Source: Microbacterium timonense
Lineage (GTDB): Bacteria > Actinomycetota > Actinomycetes > Actinomycetales > Microbacteriaceae
Length of the DNA stretch: 64,000 nucleotides
Direction of reading: 5' to 3'
Assembly: GCF_900292075.1 (NCBI RefSeq)
Contig: NZ_OLMV01000007.1
Span: forward strand, 124,001 to 188,000
Below, one piece after another: positions 56,071-64,000 of the stretch. The stretch's first letter is position 1; each line of letters opens with the position of its first letter. The position numbers and the translations under genes were made by a program. The notes beneath the pieces are model-generated. The model did not search any database, had not been told where the DNA came from, and saw only the letters and a program-made list of their open reading frames with translations.

Positions 56071-57149
56071 CCATGCCCGGAACGACCCCTTCGATCCCTT
56101 ACCGGCTCCGTCGGGTGGGAGTCGTCATGACGCCGCAGCCCGGCGATCCCCACGAGGCGGAAGGCGTGCTCAACCCCGCCTCCGGCCGCGGGCCCGACGG
56201 GCAGCTGTACCTGCTTCCCCGCCTCGTCGCCGACGGCAACGTGTCGCGCGTGGGCCTTGCCCGCATCGTCGTGGAGGACGGGGTGCCGGTCTCCGTGGAG
56301 CGCGAGGGAGTCGTGCTGGAGCCCGACCGGGGATGGGAGCGCGGCGTGGGCAACGCCGGCGTGGAGGACCCGCGGACGACATGGATCGACGCGCTCGGCC
56401 TGCACGTGATGACCTACGTCGCCTACGGGCCGCTCGGTCCCCGCACCGCGATCGCGGTCTCGGACGACCTGCGGACGTGGCGGCGCCTGGGCCCTGTGCT
56501 GTTCCGGTATCAGGACGAGCTCGACATGGACCTGAACCTGTTCCACAACAAGGACACCGTGTTCTTCCCCGAGCCGGTCACCGCGCCCGACGGCACGACG
56601 GCGCTCGCCGTGCTGCACCGCCCGATGTGGGACCTGGGCGAGACCAAGCCGGGGCAGGGCGTGCGACTGCCGGCGGGCATCGAGGACCCACGCCAGTCGA
56701 TCTGGATCAGCTATGTGCCCCTCGACGCGGTGCGCGCGGATCTGTCGAACCTCGTGCTGTGGGAGCAGCATCGCTTCGTCGCCGGTCCGCAGTATCCGTT
56801 CGAGGAGGTCAAGATCGGTGGCGGCCCGCCGCCGCTGCGCGTCCCCGAGGGATGGCTGGTGCTTCATCACGGCGTCACCGGTGTGATCGACAGCGCCTTC
56901 GCGCAGCAGCAGAAGGTGAATTACGCGGCCGGCGCGCTGCTGCTGGACGCCGAGGACCCGTCGCGGGTCATCGCCCGCACGCCCGAGCCGCTGCTGGCGC
57001 CCGAGACCGATGACGAGCGCAGCGGGATCGTCCCGAACGTGGTGTTCCCGACGGCGATCGAAGAGATCGACGGGCGGCACTTCGTCTTCTACGGCATGGC
57101 CGACTCCAAGATCGGCGTCGCGCTTCTGGAGCGCACCGACGCCGGCTGA
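56067..57149 (+). CDS. GH130 family glycosidase or phosphorylase
   Basis: 360 residues, a five-bladed propeller-type GH130 enzyme. Seen: VLNPASGRGPDGQLYLLPRL (about 34-53), EDPR (100-103), whose Asp is near the proposed general acid in this family, HNKDTVFFPEP (160-170), LAVLHRPMWD and a basic/Gly-rich KIGGGPPPLRVPEGWLVLHH. Known members act on beta-linked mannosides, either by phosphorolysis or by hydrolysis. Whether the phosphate-binding residues are present could not be judged. No signal peptide, so it works in the cytoplasm on the imported sugar. Start overlaps the MalG-like stop (ATGA). Confidence 0.87.
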   Translation: MTMPGTTPSIPYRLRRVGVVMTPQPGDPHEAEGVLNPASGRGPDGQLYLLPRLVADGNVSRVGLARIVVEDGVPVSVEREGVVLEPDRGWERGVGNAGVEDPRTTWIDALGLHVMTYVAYGPLGPRTAIAVSDDLRTWRRLGPVLFRYQDELDMDLNLFHNKDTVFFPEPVTAPDGTTALAVLHRPMWDLGETKPGQGVRLPAGIEDPRQSIWISYVPLDAVRADLSNLVLWEQHRFVAGPQYPFEEVKIGGGPPPLRVPEGWLVLHHGVTGVIDSAFAQQQKVNYAAGALLLDAEDPSRVIARTPEPLLAPETDDERSGIVPNVVFPTAIEEIDGRHFVFYGMADSKIGVALLERTDAG

Positions 57150-57166
57150 GAAAGGAACGTGATCCC

Positions 57167-59200
57167 ATGAACACGCTCGCACGACGGGGTGCACGCGTCG
57201 CGATGGTGTCCGCCGTGGTGGCTCTGACCTCCGCGCTCGCGGTCGCCGTCCCCTCCCAGGCGTCGGAGAGGGCGGCGCACGCGCTCACCGGGGCACCCCT
57301 CACGAACCTCGCGCATCTGGACTTCCTGCTCGATGAGGCGACCCCGCCGGCGGACGTTCAAGGCCACACGACCTATCGCCTGGCCGAGGAACCGTCGCTG
57401 GTGATGCCCTGGACGTACGCCGATGCACGCGCCGGTGGCACCTTCGAACGCGTGGGCGGCGGTCCGTTCGACCCCGCGACCGGCCATTGGGGACAGGGCG
57501 CCTTCAACGCGGATGACATCGCGCGCGCCGCGGTGGTGTATCTCCGGCACTGGACCCAGACGGATGCCGCGACCAGCCGCGACACCGCCTACGAGCTGCT
57601 GCGCAGCCTGACCTATCTGCAGACGACCGAGGGGGAGAGCGCCGGGAACGTCGTGCTGTGGATGCAGCCCGACGGCACGCTGAACCCGTCGGCGGAACCG
57701 GTCGAGCTGCCCGACCCGTCGGACTCGGGGCCGAGTTACTGGCTCGCACGCACCATCTGGGCGCTGGGCGAGGGGTACGCCGCATTCCAGCAGGCCGACC
57801 CGTCCTTCGCCTCGTTCCTGGAGGAGCGGCTCGCGCTGGCGGTCGACGCGCTGGACCGCCAGGTGCTGGTGCGCTACGGCCAGTGGGCTGAGACCGATGG
57901 CATGCGGGTGCCGGCATGGCTCATCGTGGATGGTGCGGATGCCTCGGCCGAGGCCGTGCTCGGGCTCGCCGCCCGGGTGCGCGCCGTGCCCGCAGACGCT
58001 TCAGCGGCCGACGCGCTGCGCAAGCTGGCCGAGGGGATCGGCGCGATGGCGGCCGGTGACATCGAGCAGTGGCCGTACGGCGCCATCCTGCCCTGGGCGC
58101 AGTCCCGCAGCATGTGGCACGGCTGGGGCTCGCAGATGCCGGCGGCCTTGGCGGCGGCATCCGTCGCGTTGGGCGACCCGGCGCTCGCCGAGCCCGCCGT
58201 CCGCGACGCCGCCGTGTTCACGCCGACGCTGCTGACGGCCGGCGGCCCCGACAACGGCTGGTTCCCGACCCCTGCCGACCGCGTGCAGATCGCCTACGGC
58301 GCGGATTCCCGGGTGCAGTCGCTGCTGGCCGTCGCCGACGCCACCGGGGCGCCGGGCTTCGCCGACCTCGCCGCCATCCAGGCGGCATGGTTCTTCGGGG
58401 CCAACCATGCGGGCACGCCCATGTACGACCCGGCCACCGGCGTCACCTACGACGGCCTCCAGCCCGATGGAACCGTCAACCGCAACAGCGGCGCCGAGAG
58501 CACGATCCACGGGCTGCTCACCATGCTGGCGCTCGACGCGCGCCCGGAGCTCGGCGTGCGGGCGAGCTCGGTCGCGACGGTGAGCGAGCGCGACGGGCTG
58601 TCGCTGGTCGAGGCCGAGGACGCCGTCGACACGTCGGGCACCGTGTCCGCTCCGACGGCGTGGACCGGCGAATCACTGTGGTCGGGCCGAGCGCTGACGC
58701 TTCAACCCGGCGAGCATGCCGTCTTCGACCTCGGTGAGGCGTCGGCCGATCGCGCGATCGAACCGGTGGTGTGGGCCGAACCCGGCTGGGCCGGCGCTTC
58801 GCAGTGGCATGGCGATCGGCGTCCGCTCGGATCCCTCGAGATCCAGGGTCCCCCGCAGGGGATCTCGCCGGTGCCGGGCGTGCTGCTCCCGCATGCACTG
58901 GAGCGCACCGTCCGGGCCGGCGAGAGCCGCGTTCGTGTGGACGTCGAGCGCGGTCCGCTGGTGCTCGACGCCCTGATCGTGCGGCCCGCGCAGTCCCGGC
59001 TCGTGCTCACGGGCGCGGGCCGCACCGAGCTCGTCCACTCGGGGATCGACCGATCCCAGCCGGTGCGCATCGGCGCACAGGGCACGCCGGTGTCGGTGCG
59101 GGTGTACGACGACCGCGGAACGCTCGTGCGGGAGCGAACGCTCCGCGACGGCGGCACCATCGTCCTCCCCGCCGGCGGCTTTGTGATCGCCCGGTCGTGA
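57167..59200 (+). CDS. secreted (alpha/alpha)-barrel-like protein, possible novel glycosidase
   Basis: 677 residues. Signal peptide with core VAMVSAVVALTSALAVAVPS and likely cleavage at SQA-SERA. The first about 450 residues are helical with aromatic/acid patches (YWLARTIWALGEGYAAFQ, MWHGWGSQMPAALAAAS, FFGANHAGTPMYDPATG, NRNSGAESTIHGLLTML), suggesting a six-hairpin glycosidase barrel. The last about 200 residues look like beta-sandwich (LEIQGPP, LVLDALIVRP, VRVYDDRGTLVRER). I do not recognise an established family. Placement at the end of the sugar operon (17 bases after GH130) suggests it releases the imported sugar outside the cell. An AAAGGA site precedes the ATG. Confidence 0.7.
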   Translation: MNTLARRGARVAMVSAVVALTSALAVAVPSQASERAAHALTGAPLTNLAHLDFLLDEATPPADVQGHTTYRLAEEPSLVMPWTYADARAGGTFERVGGGPFDPATGHWGQGAFNADDIARAAVVYLRHWTQTDAATSRDTAYELLRSLTYLQTTEGESAGNVVLWMQPDGTLNPSAEPVELPDPSDSGPSYWLARTIWALGEGYAAFQQADPSFASFLEERLALAVDALDRQVLVRYGQWAETDGMRVPAWLIVDGADASAEAVLGLAARVRAVPADASAADALRKLAEGIGAMAAGDIEQWPYGAILPWAQSRSMWHGWGSQMPAALAAASVALGDPALAEPAVRDAAVFTPTLLTAGGPDNGWFPTPADRVQIAYGADSRVQSLLAVADATGAPGFADLAAIQAAWFFGANHAGTPMYDPATGVTYDGLQPDGTVNRNSGAESTIHGLLTMLALDARPELGVRASSVATVSERDGLSLVEAEDAVDTSGTVSAPTAWTGESLWSGRALTLQPGEHAVFDLGEASADRAIEPVVWAEPGWAGASQWHGDRRPLGSLEIQGPPQGISPVPGVLLPHALERTVRAGESRVRVDVERGPLVLDALIVRPAQSRLVLTGAGRTELVHSGIDRSQPVRIGAQGTPVSVRVYDDRGTLVRERTLRDGGTIVLPAGGFVIARS

Positions 59201-59205
59201 GACCC

Positions 59206-59240
59206 CGTTCCCGGCGGCCCCGGGGGCGCCGCCGGGAACG
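59206..59240 (+). terminator. terminator of the sugar operon
   Basis: CGTTCCCGGCGGC (59206-59218) pairs perfectly over 13 bases with GCCGCCGGGAACG (59228-59240), five bases after the stop. GC-rich, no T-tract. Confidence 0.7.
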
Positions 59241-59283
59241 GCTGGGCGCCGCCGGGCGGCCGGGGGCACGGCCGGGCCGCGGC

Positions 59284-59289
59284 TAGACT
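59284..59289 (+). promoter_or_regulatory. -10 box TAGACT of a probable leaderless purNH promoter
   Basis: TAGACT is followed by six bases (AGCCGG) and the GTG start of purN at 59296. No ribosome binding site or -35 consensus is seen. Confidence 0.65.
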
Positions 59290-59295
59290 AGCCGG

Positions 59296-59898
59296 GTGCT
59301 CTCGGTCGCCGTCCTCATCTCGGGCACCGGGTCGAACCTGCGTGCGCTTCTCGACGCCGCTGCCGACCCCGCTTTCCCCGCCCAGGTCGTCGTCGTCGGA
59401 GCCGACCGCGAGGCAGACGGATTCGCGCACGCCGAGGAGTACGGCATCCCGACCTTCATGGTCCCGTTCGCCCAGTTCGCGACGCGCGAGGAGTGGGGCG
59501 CCGAACTTGCGGCGCAACTGGACGTGTGGCGACCGGATCTCGTCGTGCTGAGCGGACTCATGCGCCTGCTGCCGGCCGACCTCGTCGACGCGTGGTCGCC
59601 GCGCATCATCAACACCCACCCGGCCTACCTTCCGGAGTTCCCGGGAGCGCACGGCGTGCGCGACGCCCTCGCCGCGGGCGTGGCGCAGACCGGCGCCAGC
59701 GTGATCATCGTCGACAACGGTGTCGACTCCGGTCCGATCCTCGCCCAGGAACGCGTGCCCGTGCTGCCCGGCGACGACGAGCACGCCCTGCACGAACGCA
59801 TCAAGCCGGTCGAGCGACGGCTGCTCATCGATGTGGTGCGTCGTGTCGCGACCGGCGAACTCGACCTCGCGGCGGTGTCCGCGAACGCCCCGAGCTGA
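59296..59898 (+). CDS. purN: phosphoribosylglycinamide formyltransferase
   Basis: 200 residues, full length. It transfers formyl from 10-formyl-tetrahydrofolate to glycinamide ribonucleotide, the third step of purine synthesis. [13 protein letters not shown] (8-20) binds substrate phosphate. The catalytic residues stand at the same numbers as in the E. coli enzyme: Asn106 and His108 in [14 protein letters not shown] and Asp144 in [10 protein letters not shown]. Start is a GTG with a leaderless promoter six bases upstream. purH follows after 26 bases, forming an operon. Confidence 0.96.
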   Translation: MLSVAVLISGTGSNLRALLDAAADPAFPAQVVVVGADREADGFAHAEEYGIPTFMVPFAQFATREEWGAELAAQLDVWRPDLVVLSGLMRLLPADLVDAWSPRIINTHPAYLPEFPGAHGVRDALAAGVAQTGASVIIVDNGVDSGPILAQERVPVLPGDDEHALHERIKPVERRLLIDVVRRVATGELDLAAVSANAPS

Positions 59899-59924
59899 CC
59901 CCTATCCCACCGAGGAGATCCGCC

Positions 59925-61529
59925 ATGGCCGGACCCAGTCACGACCCCGCCCTGTACCGCCCCCGCGACATCGTCCCCGTGCGCCGTGCCCTGGTGTCGG
60001 TGAGCGACAAGACCGGCCTGCTGGAGCTGGGTGCGGCCCTCGCGGAGGCGGGCGTGGAGATCGTCTCGACGGGTGGGTCGGCGACGCTCCTGCGCGAGGC
60101 CGGCCACACCGTCACCGATGTGGCGAGCGTGACCGGATTCCCCGAGTCGCTGGACGGACGCGTGAAGACCCTGCACCCGAGCGTGCACGCCGGGCTCCTC
60201 GCCGACCTCCGCCTGGAGGACCACGAGCGTCAGCTCGCCGACCTCGACATCGCCCCGTTCGAGCTGGTGGTCGTGAACCTCTATCCGTTCGTCGAGACGG
60301 TCCGCTCGGGCGCGCAGGGCGACGACGTCGTCGAGCAGATCGACATCGGCGGTCCGGCGATGGTGCGCGCTTCGGCGAAGAACTACGCCAACGTGGCGAT
60401 CGTGGTCTCGCCGTCCTCGTATCCCGCCGTCATCGACGCGGTCCGCTCCGGCGGTACGAGCCTGGTGCAGCGTCGCGAGCTCGCCGCGCGGGCGTTCGCC
60501 CACACGGCCGAGTACGACAGGGCCGTCGCGACGTGGTTCGCCGAAGGCACTCTCACCGAGGAAGACCTGCCGGCCCACCTCACGATCAAGGCCGAGCGCC
60601 TGGCGACCCTGCGCTACGGCGAGAACTCGCACCAGCGCGCGGCGATCTACACGCGAAACGGGGGTCACGGCATCGCCCAGGCGACGCAGCTGCAGGGCAA
60701 GGAGATGTCGTACAACAACTACGTCGATGCCGACGCGGCCCTGCGCGCAGCGTTCGACATGATCAAGCCCGCGGTCGCGATCATCAAACACGCGAACCCC
60801 TGCGGCATCGCCGTCACGGCGCCCAACGCCCTGGACCCCATCGCCAGCGCCCACCTGCGCGCGCACGAGTGCGACCCGGTGTCGGCCTACGGGGGCGTCA
60901 TCGCAGCCAACGGCACGGTCACGCTGAAGATGGCCGAGAACCTCAAGGACATCTTCACCGAGGTCATCGTCGCTCCGGACTTCGAGCCGGCGGCCCTGGA
61001 GGTGTTCCGCGCCAAGAAGAACCTGCGCCTGCTGCAGCTTCCCGCCGACTGGCAGCAGGAGCGCATGGACGTGCGCCTCGTGTCGGGCGGCCTGCTGCTG
61101 CAGGACGCCGACCGGTTCCCCGACGACATCGAGTCGGTGGCGAAGGACTGGCAGCTCGTCTCGGGGGAGCGCCCCGCCGACGAAGACATGACGAACCTGA
61201 TCTTCGCGTGGAAGGCGTGCCGCGCGGTGAAGTCGAACGCCATCGTGCTCGCCAAGAACTCCGCGACGGTCGGCATCGGCATGGGCCAGGTGAACCGTGT
61301 GGACTCGTGCCGGCTCGCCGTCGAGCGCGCCGGTGACCGAGCTGCGGGCTCGGTCGCGGCATCCGACGCCTTCTTCCCGTTCGCCGACGGGCCGCAGATC
61401 CTCATCGACGCGGGCATCTCGGCGATCATCCAGCCGGGCGGCTCGGTGCGCGATGACGAGGTGATCGCGGCGGCCCAGTCCGCCGGCGTCACGATGTTCT
61501 TCACCGGCGAGCGACACTTCTTCCACTGA
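59925..61529 (+). CDS. purH: bifunctional AICAR formyltransferase / IMP cyclohydrolase
   Basis: 534 residues, full length, performing the last two steps to IMP. The N-terminal IMP cyclohydrolase domain has [49 protein letters not shown] and NLYPF. The C-terminal formyltransferase domain has [14 protein letters not shown], the catalytic [25 protein letters not shown] and [17 protein letters not shown] stands ahead of the ATG. Co-transcribed with purN. No terminator hairpin was noticed behind it; the next gene begins 70 bases on with its own -10-like box (61564-61569). Confidence 0.97.
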   Translation: MAGPSHDPALYRPRDIVPVRRALVSVSDKTGLLELGAALAEAGVEIVSTGGSATLLREAGHTVTDVASVTGFPESLDGRVKTLHPSVHAGLLADLRLEDHERQLADLDIAPFELVVVNLYPFVETVRSGAQGDDVVEQIDIGGPAMVRASAKNYANVAIVVSPSSYPAVIDAVRSGGTSLVQRRELAARAFAHTAEYDRAVATWFAEGTLTEEDLPAHLTIKAERLATLRYGENSHQRAAIYTRNGGHGIAQATQLQGKEMSYNNYVDADAALRAAFDMIKPAVAIIKHANPCGIAVTAPNALDPIASAHLRAHECDPVSAYGGVIAANGTVTLKMAENLKDIFTEVIVAPDFEPAALEVFRAKKNLRLLQLPADWQQERMDVRLVSGGLLLQDADRFPDDIESVAKDWQLVSGERPADEDMTNLIFAWKACRAVKSNAIVLAKNSATVGIGMGQVNRVDSCRLAVERAGDRAAGSVAASDAFFPFADGPQILIDAGISAIIQPGGSVRDDEVIAAAQSAGVTMFFTGERHFFH

Positions 61530-61599
61530 GCCGGGCGTCCCGGCCCCGGTCCGGCGATCGGGTTAGGGTCGACGCGGAGCTTTCGCCAGGAGGACCGGT

Positions 61600-62910
61600 G
61601 TGATCTGGGAGATTGACGAGGCGCCCCGCCGCATCGAGGGCCTCGACGAGCACGGCCGTGCCCGGCCGGAGTACGCGGCGTCGCTGGGCCTGGTGCCTGC
61701 GCCGTTCGGCCGCCGGGCGCTGAGCACGACGCTCGAGGTCCTCGTGTACCTGGCGCTGCAGCTGCCGCTCCTGCTGGGCGCGCTGCCGGGCCTCGTGACA
61801 CTATCGACGACGGGCTCGGCCGGCGCCGTGACGGGCGGGGCGCTCGTCGTCATGCTGATCTGCGCCGGTGCATCGGCCCTCTTGACGACCGCGTACATCG
61901 TCGTGCAGCTCGTGCTGCTCGGTCGGCGCGGTGTGACGCTCGGCAAGGCCGTCACCGGCCTCCGTACGGTCAACGTGCGCACGCTGGAGCGACCCGGCTT
62001 CTGGCGCGGCGGCGTCGTGCGCGCGCTCGTGCTGTGGGCGAGCTTCGTCGTCCCGGTCATCGGCCCGCTGCTGGTCATCGCCCTCTCGCCGTTCTTCGAC
62101 CCCGAGCGTCGGGGGCGCGGCTGGCCGGATCTGGCCGCGGCGACATGGTGCGTGGACGTGCGCAACGGACTGCACCCGTACGACGCGAAGCGCATGCGGA
62201 TCGCCCGCAAGACTGTGGCCACAGACCTCGAAGACGTGCGCAGCGAACTGCCGTCGCTGGCCACGCCGGTCGACGAACGGGGGCCGTCCGCCTACATCCC
62301 GACCACACGCAACAGCGGTGGCGTGCTCGGCGCCCTCCGCACCGACGCCGCGGGGACCGAGACCGACGCGCCTGCTGCCGGAGCGTTCGCTCCCGCCGTC
62401 CCGGTCGGTGTGGCGGGACCGGAAGCCGCTTCACCCGCGGTGCCGTCGTCGGTGCGGCCGGGCTCGGCCGGGAGCACCGCAGGTGCCTGGGTGCCGCCGC
62501 GGCTGCTCCCGGATGCCGAACCCGCCGCACCCGACACGCCCGCGCCGCCCGTCACGTCGGCCGCGACGCCGGCGGCTCGGACGCCCGCCACCGTGACACT
62601 GGACACCGGGCAGGCGATCCACATCCGTGGCGACGGCATCCTCGTCGGCCGAGATCCCGCCGCGCCGGACACCGGGCCGCGGCTGGATCCCATCGCGATC
62701 ACCGACCCCTCGATGTCGGTCTCGAAGACGCATCTGGCGATCCTCCGCTCCGGTGGCGGGCTCGTGGTGATCGACCTGGGCTCCACGAACGGCAGCGCCC
62801 TGCTGCGCGACGGGACGGAGCGGCCGCTGGCGCCGCGTGAACAGGTCGAGCTGCGAAGCGGCGATACGATTCGGCTCGGAGACCGCCACGCGAGCATCCG
62901 GATCGGCTGA
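61600..62910 (+). CDS. RDD membrane domain and FHA domain protein
   Basis: 436 residues. Residues about 30-185 form an RDD domain with three to four membrane spans (TTLEVLVYLALQLPLLLGA, ALVVMLICAGASALLTTAYI, RALVLWASFVVPVIGPLLVI) and the helix motif RRGVTLGKAVTGLRTV. A Pro/Ala-rich linker (about 230-320) leads to a C-terminal FHA domain (GDGILVGRDP, SVSKTHLAIL, VVIDLGSTNGSALL) that binds phosphothreonine. The GTG start has AGGAGG six bases ahead. It precedes an FHA-FtsK protein by 29 bases, a pairing seen at type VII-like secretion loci of Microbacteriaceae (inference). Confidence 0.87.
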   Translation: MIWEIDEAPRRIEGLDEHGRARPEYAASLGLVPAPFGRRALSTTLEVLVYLALQLPLLLGALPGLVTLSTTGSAGAVTGGALVVMLICAGASALLTTAYIVVQLVLLGRRGVTLGKAVTGLRTVNVRTLERPGFWRGGVVRALVLWASFVVPVIGPLLVIALSPFFDPERRGRGWPDLAAATWCVDVRNGLHPYDAKRMRIARKTVATDLEDVRSELPSLATPVDERGPSAYIPTTRNSGGVLGALRTDAAGTETDAPAAGAFAPAVPVGVAGPEAASPAVPSSVRPGSAGSTAGAWVPPRLLPDAEPAAPDTPAPPVTSAATPAARTPATVTLDTGQAIHIRGDGILVGRDPAAPDTGPRLDPIAITDPSMSVSKTHLAILRSGGGLVVIDLGSTNGSALLRDGTERPLAPREQVELRSGDTIRLGDRHASIRIG

Positions 62911-62939
62911 CGCCGGCATCCGCACGAGGACACGCACAC

Positions 62940-64000
62940 ATGAGACTCAAACTGACGCTCCAGCGCCGCGCCGATCAGCACACCGACATCGTGGTGACGT
63001 CCGACACCACGGCGACCGTGCAGGACGTCGCCCGGCGGATCGCCGAAGCGGACCCGGCCCGCGAGATCACCGCCGCACCCGACGACGTGCTCACGCTCCG
63101 GGTCGCGCCTCCGACGTCGTCGGCGTTCGCGCTCCTCGAACCCGACATGCTGATCAGCGACGCGCCCGTCGGCTCGGGCTTCGTCGCCTCCGTCGTCAAT
63201 CTCGGCGCCGACTACGTGTCCTCCCGTCGCGCGGGCGCGCCGGCCGCGGCGATCCTGTACGTCGTGGCCGGTCCCTTCGCAGGGCGGGAGTTCCAGCTGC
63301 CGCGCGGTCAGTTCACGATCGGCCGGGCTGTGGGCAACGACATCGTCCTCGAGGACCCGCTCATCTCCAAGCGCCATGCGCGCATCGAGGTGGGCGGCAC
63401 GGTGGAGCTGGTCGATCTCAACTCGGCCAACGGCATCGTGGTCGACGGCGGCCTGGTGCAGCGGCTGCGCGTCATCCCCGGTCAGCGCTTCGCGCTCGGC
63501 GACACCGAGCTCGTCGTGCAGATGGTGCACGACTACGCACCCGCCGATCCCGACCCGGTGCTCGAGCGCGGCGGCACGCTGCTGTTCAACCGCAGCCCGC
63601 GCGTGGAGCCGCGCTACGTCGGCGAGGAGCTGCCCGAGCCGCGCCTGCCCAAGGACCCGATCACCCGGCTGTTCCCGTGGCCGATGCTCGTGGCGCCGGT
63701 GATCCTCGGCGTCGCGCTGTTCGCGATGAACGGCAACCCGCGTTCGCTGGTCGTCGTGCTGCTGTCGCCGCTCATGCTCTTCGGCAACTTCATCTCGCAG
63801 CGCACCCAGGTCGGGCAGCGGGTCAAGAAGGAGGCCGAGGTCTTCGAGCGGACCTTCGAGGAGCTCGAGGAGAGGCTGTACCGGGAGCGCCCGCGGGAGC
63901 GGGAGGTGCGAAACGCCGAGGTGCCGCCGGTGGCCGTGGTCTTCGAGGAGGCCATGCGGCTGGGGCCCATGCTGTGGACACGGCGTCCCGAGCACTGGAA
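62940..64000 (+). CDS. FHA-domain FtsK/SpoIIIE family ATPase, N-terminal part (EssC/EccC-like), cut by window end
   Basis: The first 353 residues are visible; the frame is still open at the window end. An N-terminal beta-grasp-like part (MRLKLTLQRRADQHTDIVVT) is followed by an FHA domain (FTIGRAVGNDIVLEDPLISK, RHARIEV, VDLNSANGIVVDGG). Two adjacent membrane spans come next (FPWPMLVAPVILGVALFAM and SLVVVLLSPLMLFGNFI), then a coiled-coil-like KKEAEVFERTFEELEERLYR. This order matches EssC/EccC-type secretion ATPases, so the FtsK ATPase modules should lie beyond the window. A GAGGA site nine bases ahead supports the ATG. Confidence 0.83.
   Translation, partial: MRLKLTLQRRADQHTDIVVTSDTTATVQDVARRIAEADPAREITAAPDDVLTLRVAPPTSSAFALLEPDMLISDAPVGSGFVASVVNLGADYVSSRRAGAPAAAILYVVAGPFAGREFQLPRGQFTIGRAVGNDIVLEDPLISKRHARIEVGGTVELVDLNSANGIVVDGGLVQRLRVIPGQRFALGDTELVVQMVHDYAPADPDPVLERGGTLLFNRSPRVEPRYVGEELPEPRLPKDPITRLFPWPMLVAPVILGVALFAMNGNPRSLVVVLLSPLMLFGNFISQRTQVGQRVKKEAEVFERTFEELEERLYRERPREREVRNAEVPPVAVVFEEAMRLGPMLWTRRPEHW

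Noticed and set aside
59625..61526. Minus-strand 633-codon frame opposite purH
   Set aside because: No motif and Arg/Val-rich; purH is certain on the plus strand.

Overview
The window looks like chromosomal DNA of a Microbacterium-type actinobacterium (Microbacteriaceae). It is very GC-rich, with G or C at almost every third codon position. It carries sucC-sucD, a DUF6350 membrane protein and purN-purH, which stand close together in many actinobacteria, and it has F420/deazaflavin-type (Ddn) proteins and a LAxTG wall-sorting signal. At least six genes have a TANNNT -10 box exactly six bases before the start codon, so their mRNAs are probably leaderless. I saw no tRNA, rRNA, CRISPR array, IS element or phage gene.

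Layout. 1-4.9 kb: SseB-like protein, LigD-type primase-polymerase, a Ddn-like protein, a stand-alone LigD-type DNA ligase (convergent) and a hexapeptide acetyltransferase. 4.9-13.7 kb: a large LuxR/LAL ATPase regulator, a small protein that shares an upstream motif with it, an acyl-CoA dehydrogenase, an MBL-fold hydrolase, a small protein, a YjbR-type protein, and a TetR regulator divergent from an FAD-Rieske oxidoreductase. 13.8-16.0 kb: sucCD, with a perfect palindrome in the leader and a strong terminator.

16.1-46.5 kb is one reading frame of about 10,123 codons. It encodes a giant secreted repetitive protein: a 59-residue signal peptide, a Pro-rich stalk, about twelve tandem super-repeats of roughly 380-410 residues, several further families of shorter beta-solenoid-like repeats, six copies of a YYV module, degenerate RTX-like motifs, and a C-terminal LAATG signal with a hydrophobic segment and Arg tail. 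It looks like a wall-anchored fibrillar adhesin. This is the most striking object in the window.

46.6-51.8 kb: a tautomerase, a divergent Ddn-like/SUMF1-like pair, an array of four 57-bp inverted-repeat elements with compensatory changes in their arms, an NCS2 purine permease and the divergent DUF6350 gene. 51.9-59.2 kb: a sugar-uptake operon (LacI regulator with twin operators, lipoprotein, two permeases, GH130 enzyme, large secreted protein), probably for a mannose-containing oligosaccharide. No transport ATPase is present, so a shared one is expected elsewhere. 59.3-64 kb: leaderless purN with purH, then an RDD-FHA protein and the start of an FHA-FtsK/SpoIIIE protein (type VII secretion-like) cut by the window edge.

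Two accessory blocks (the giant gene plus its followers, and the sugar operon) split the usual sucCD-DUF6350-purNH neighbourhood. All functions are inferred from sequence motifs read by eye. No database search was possible.
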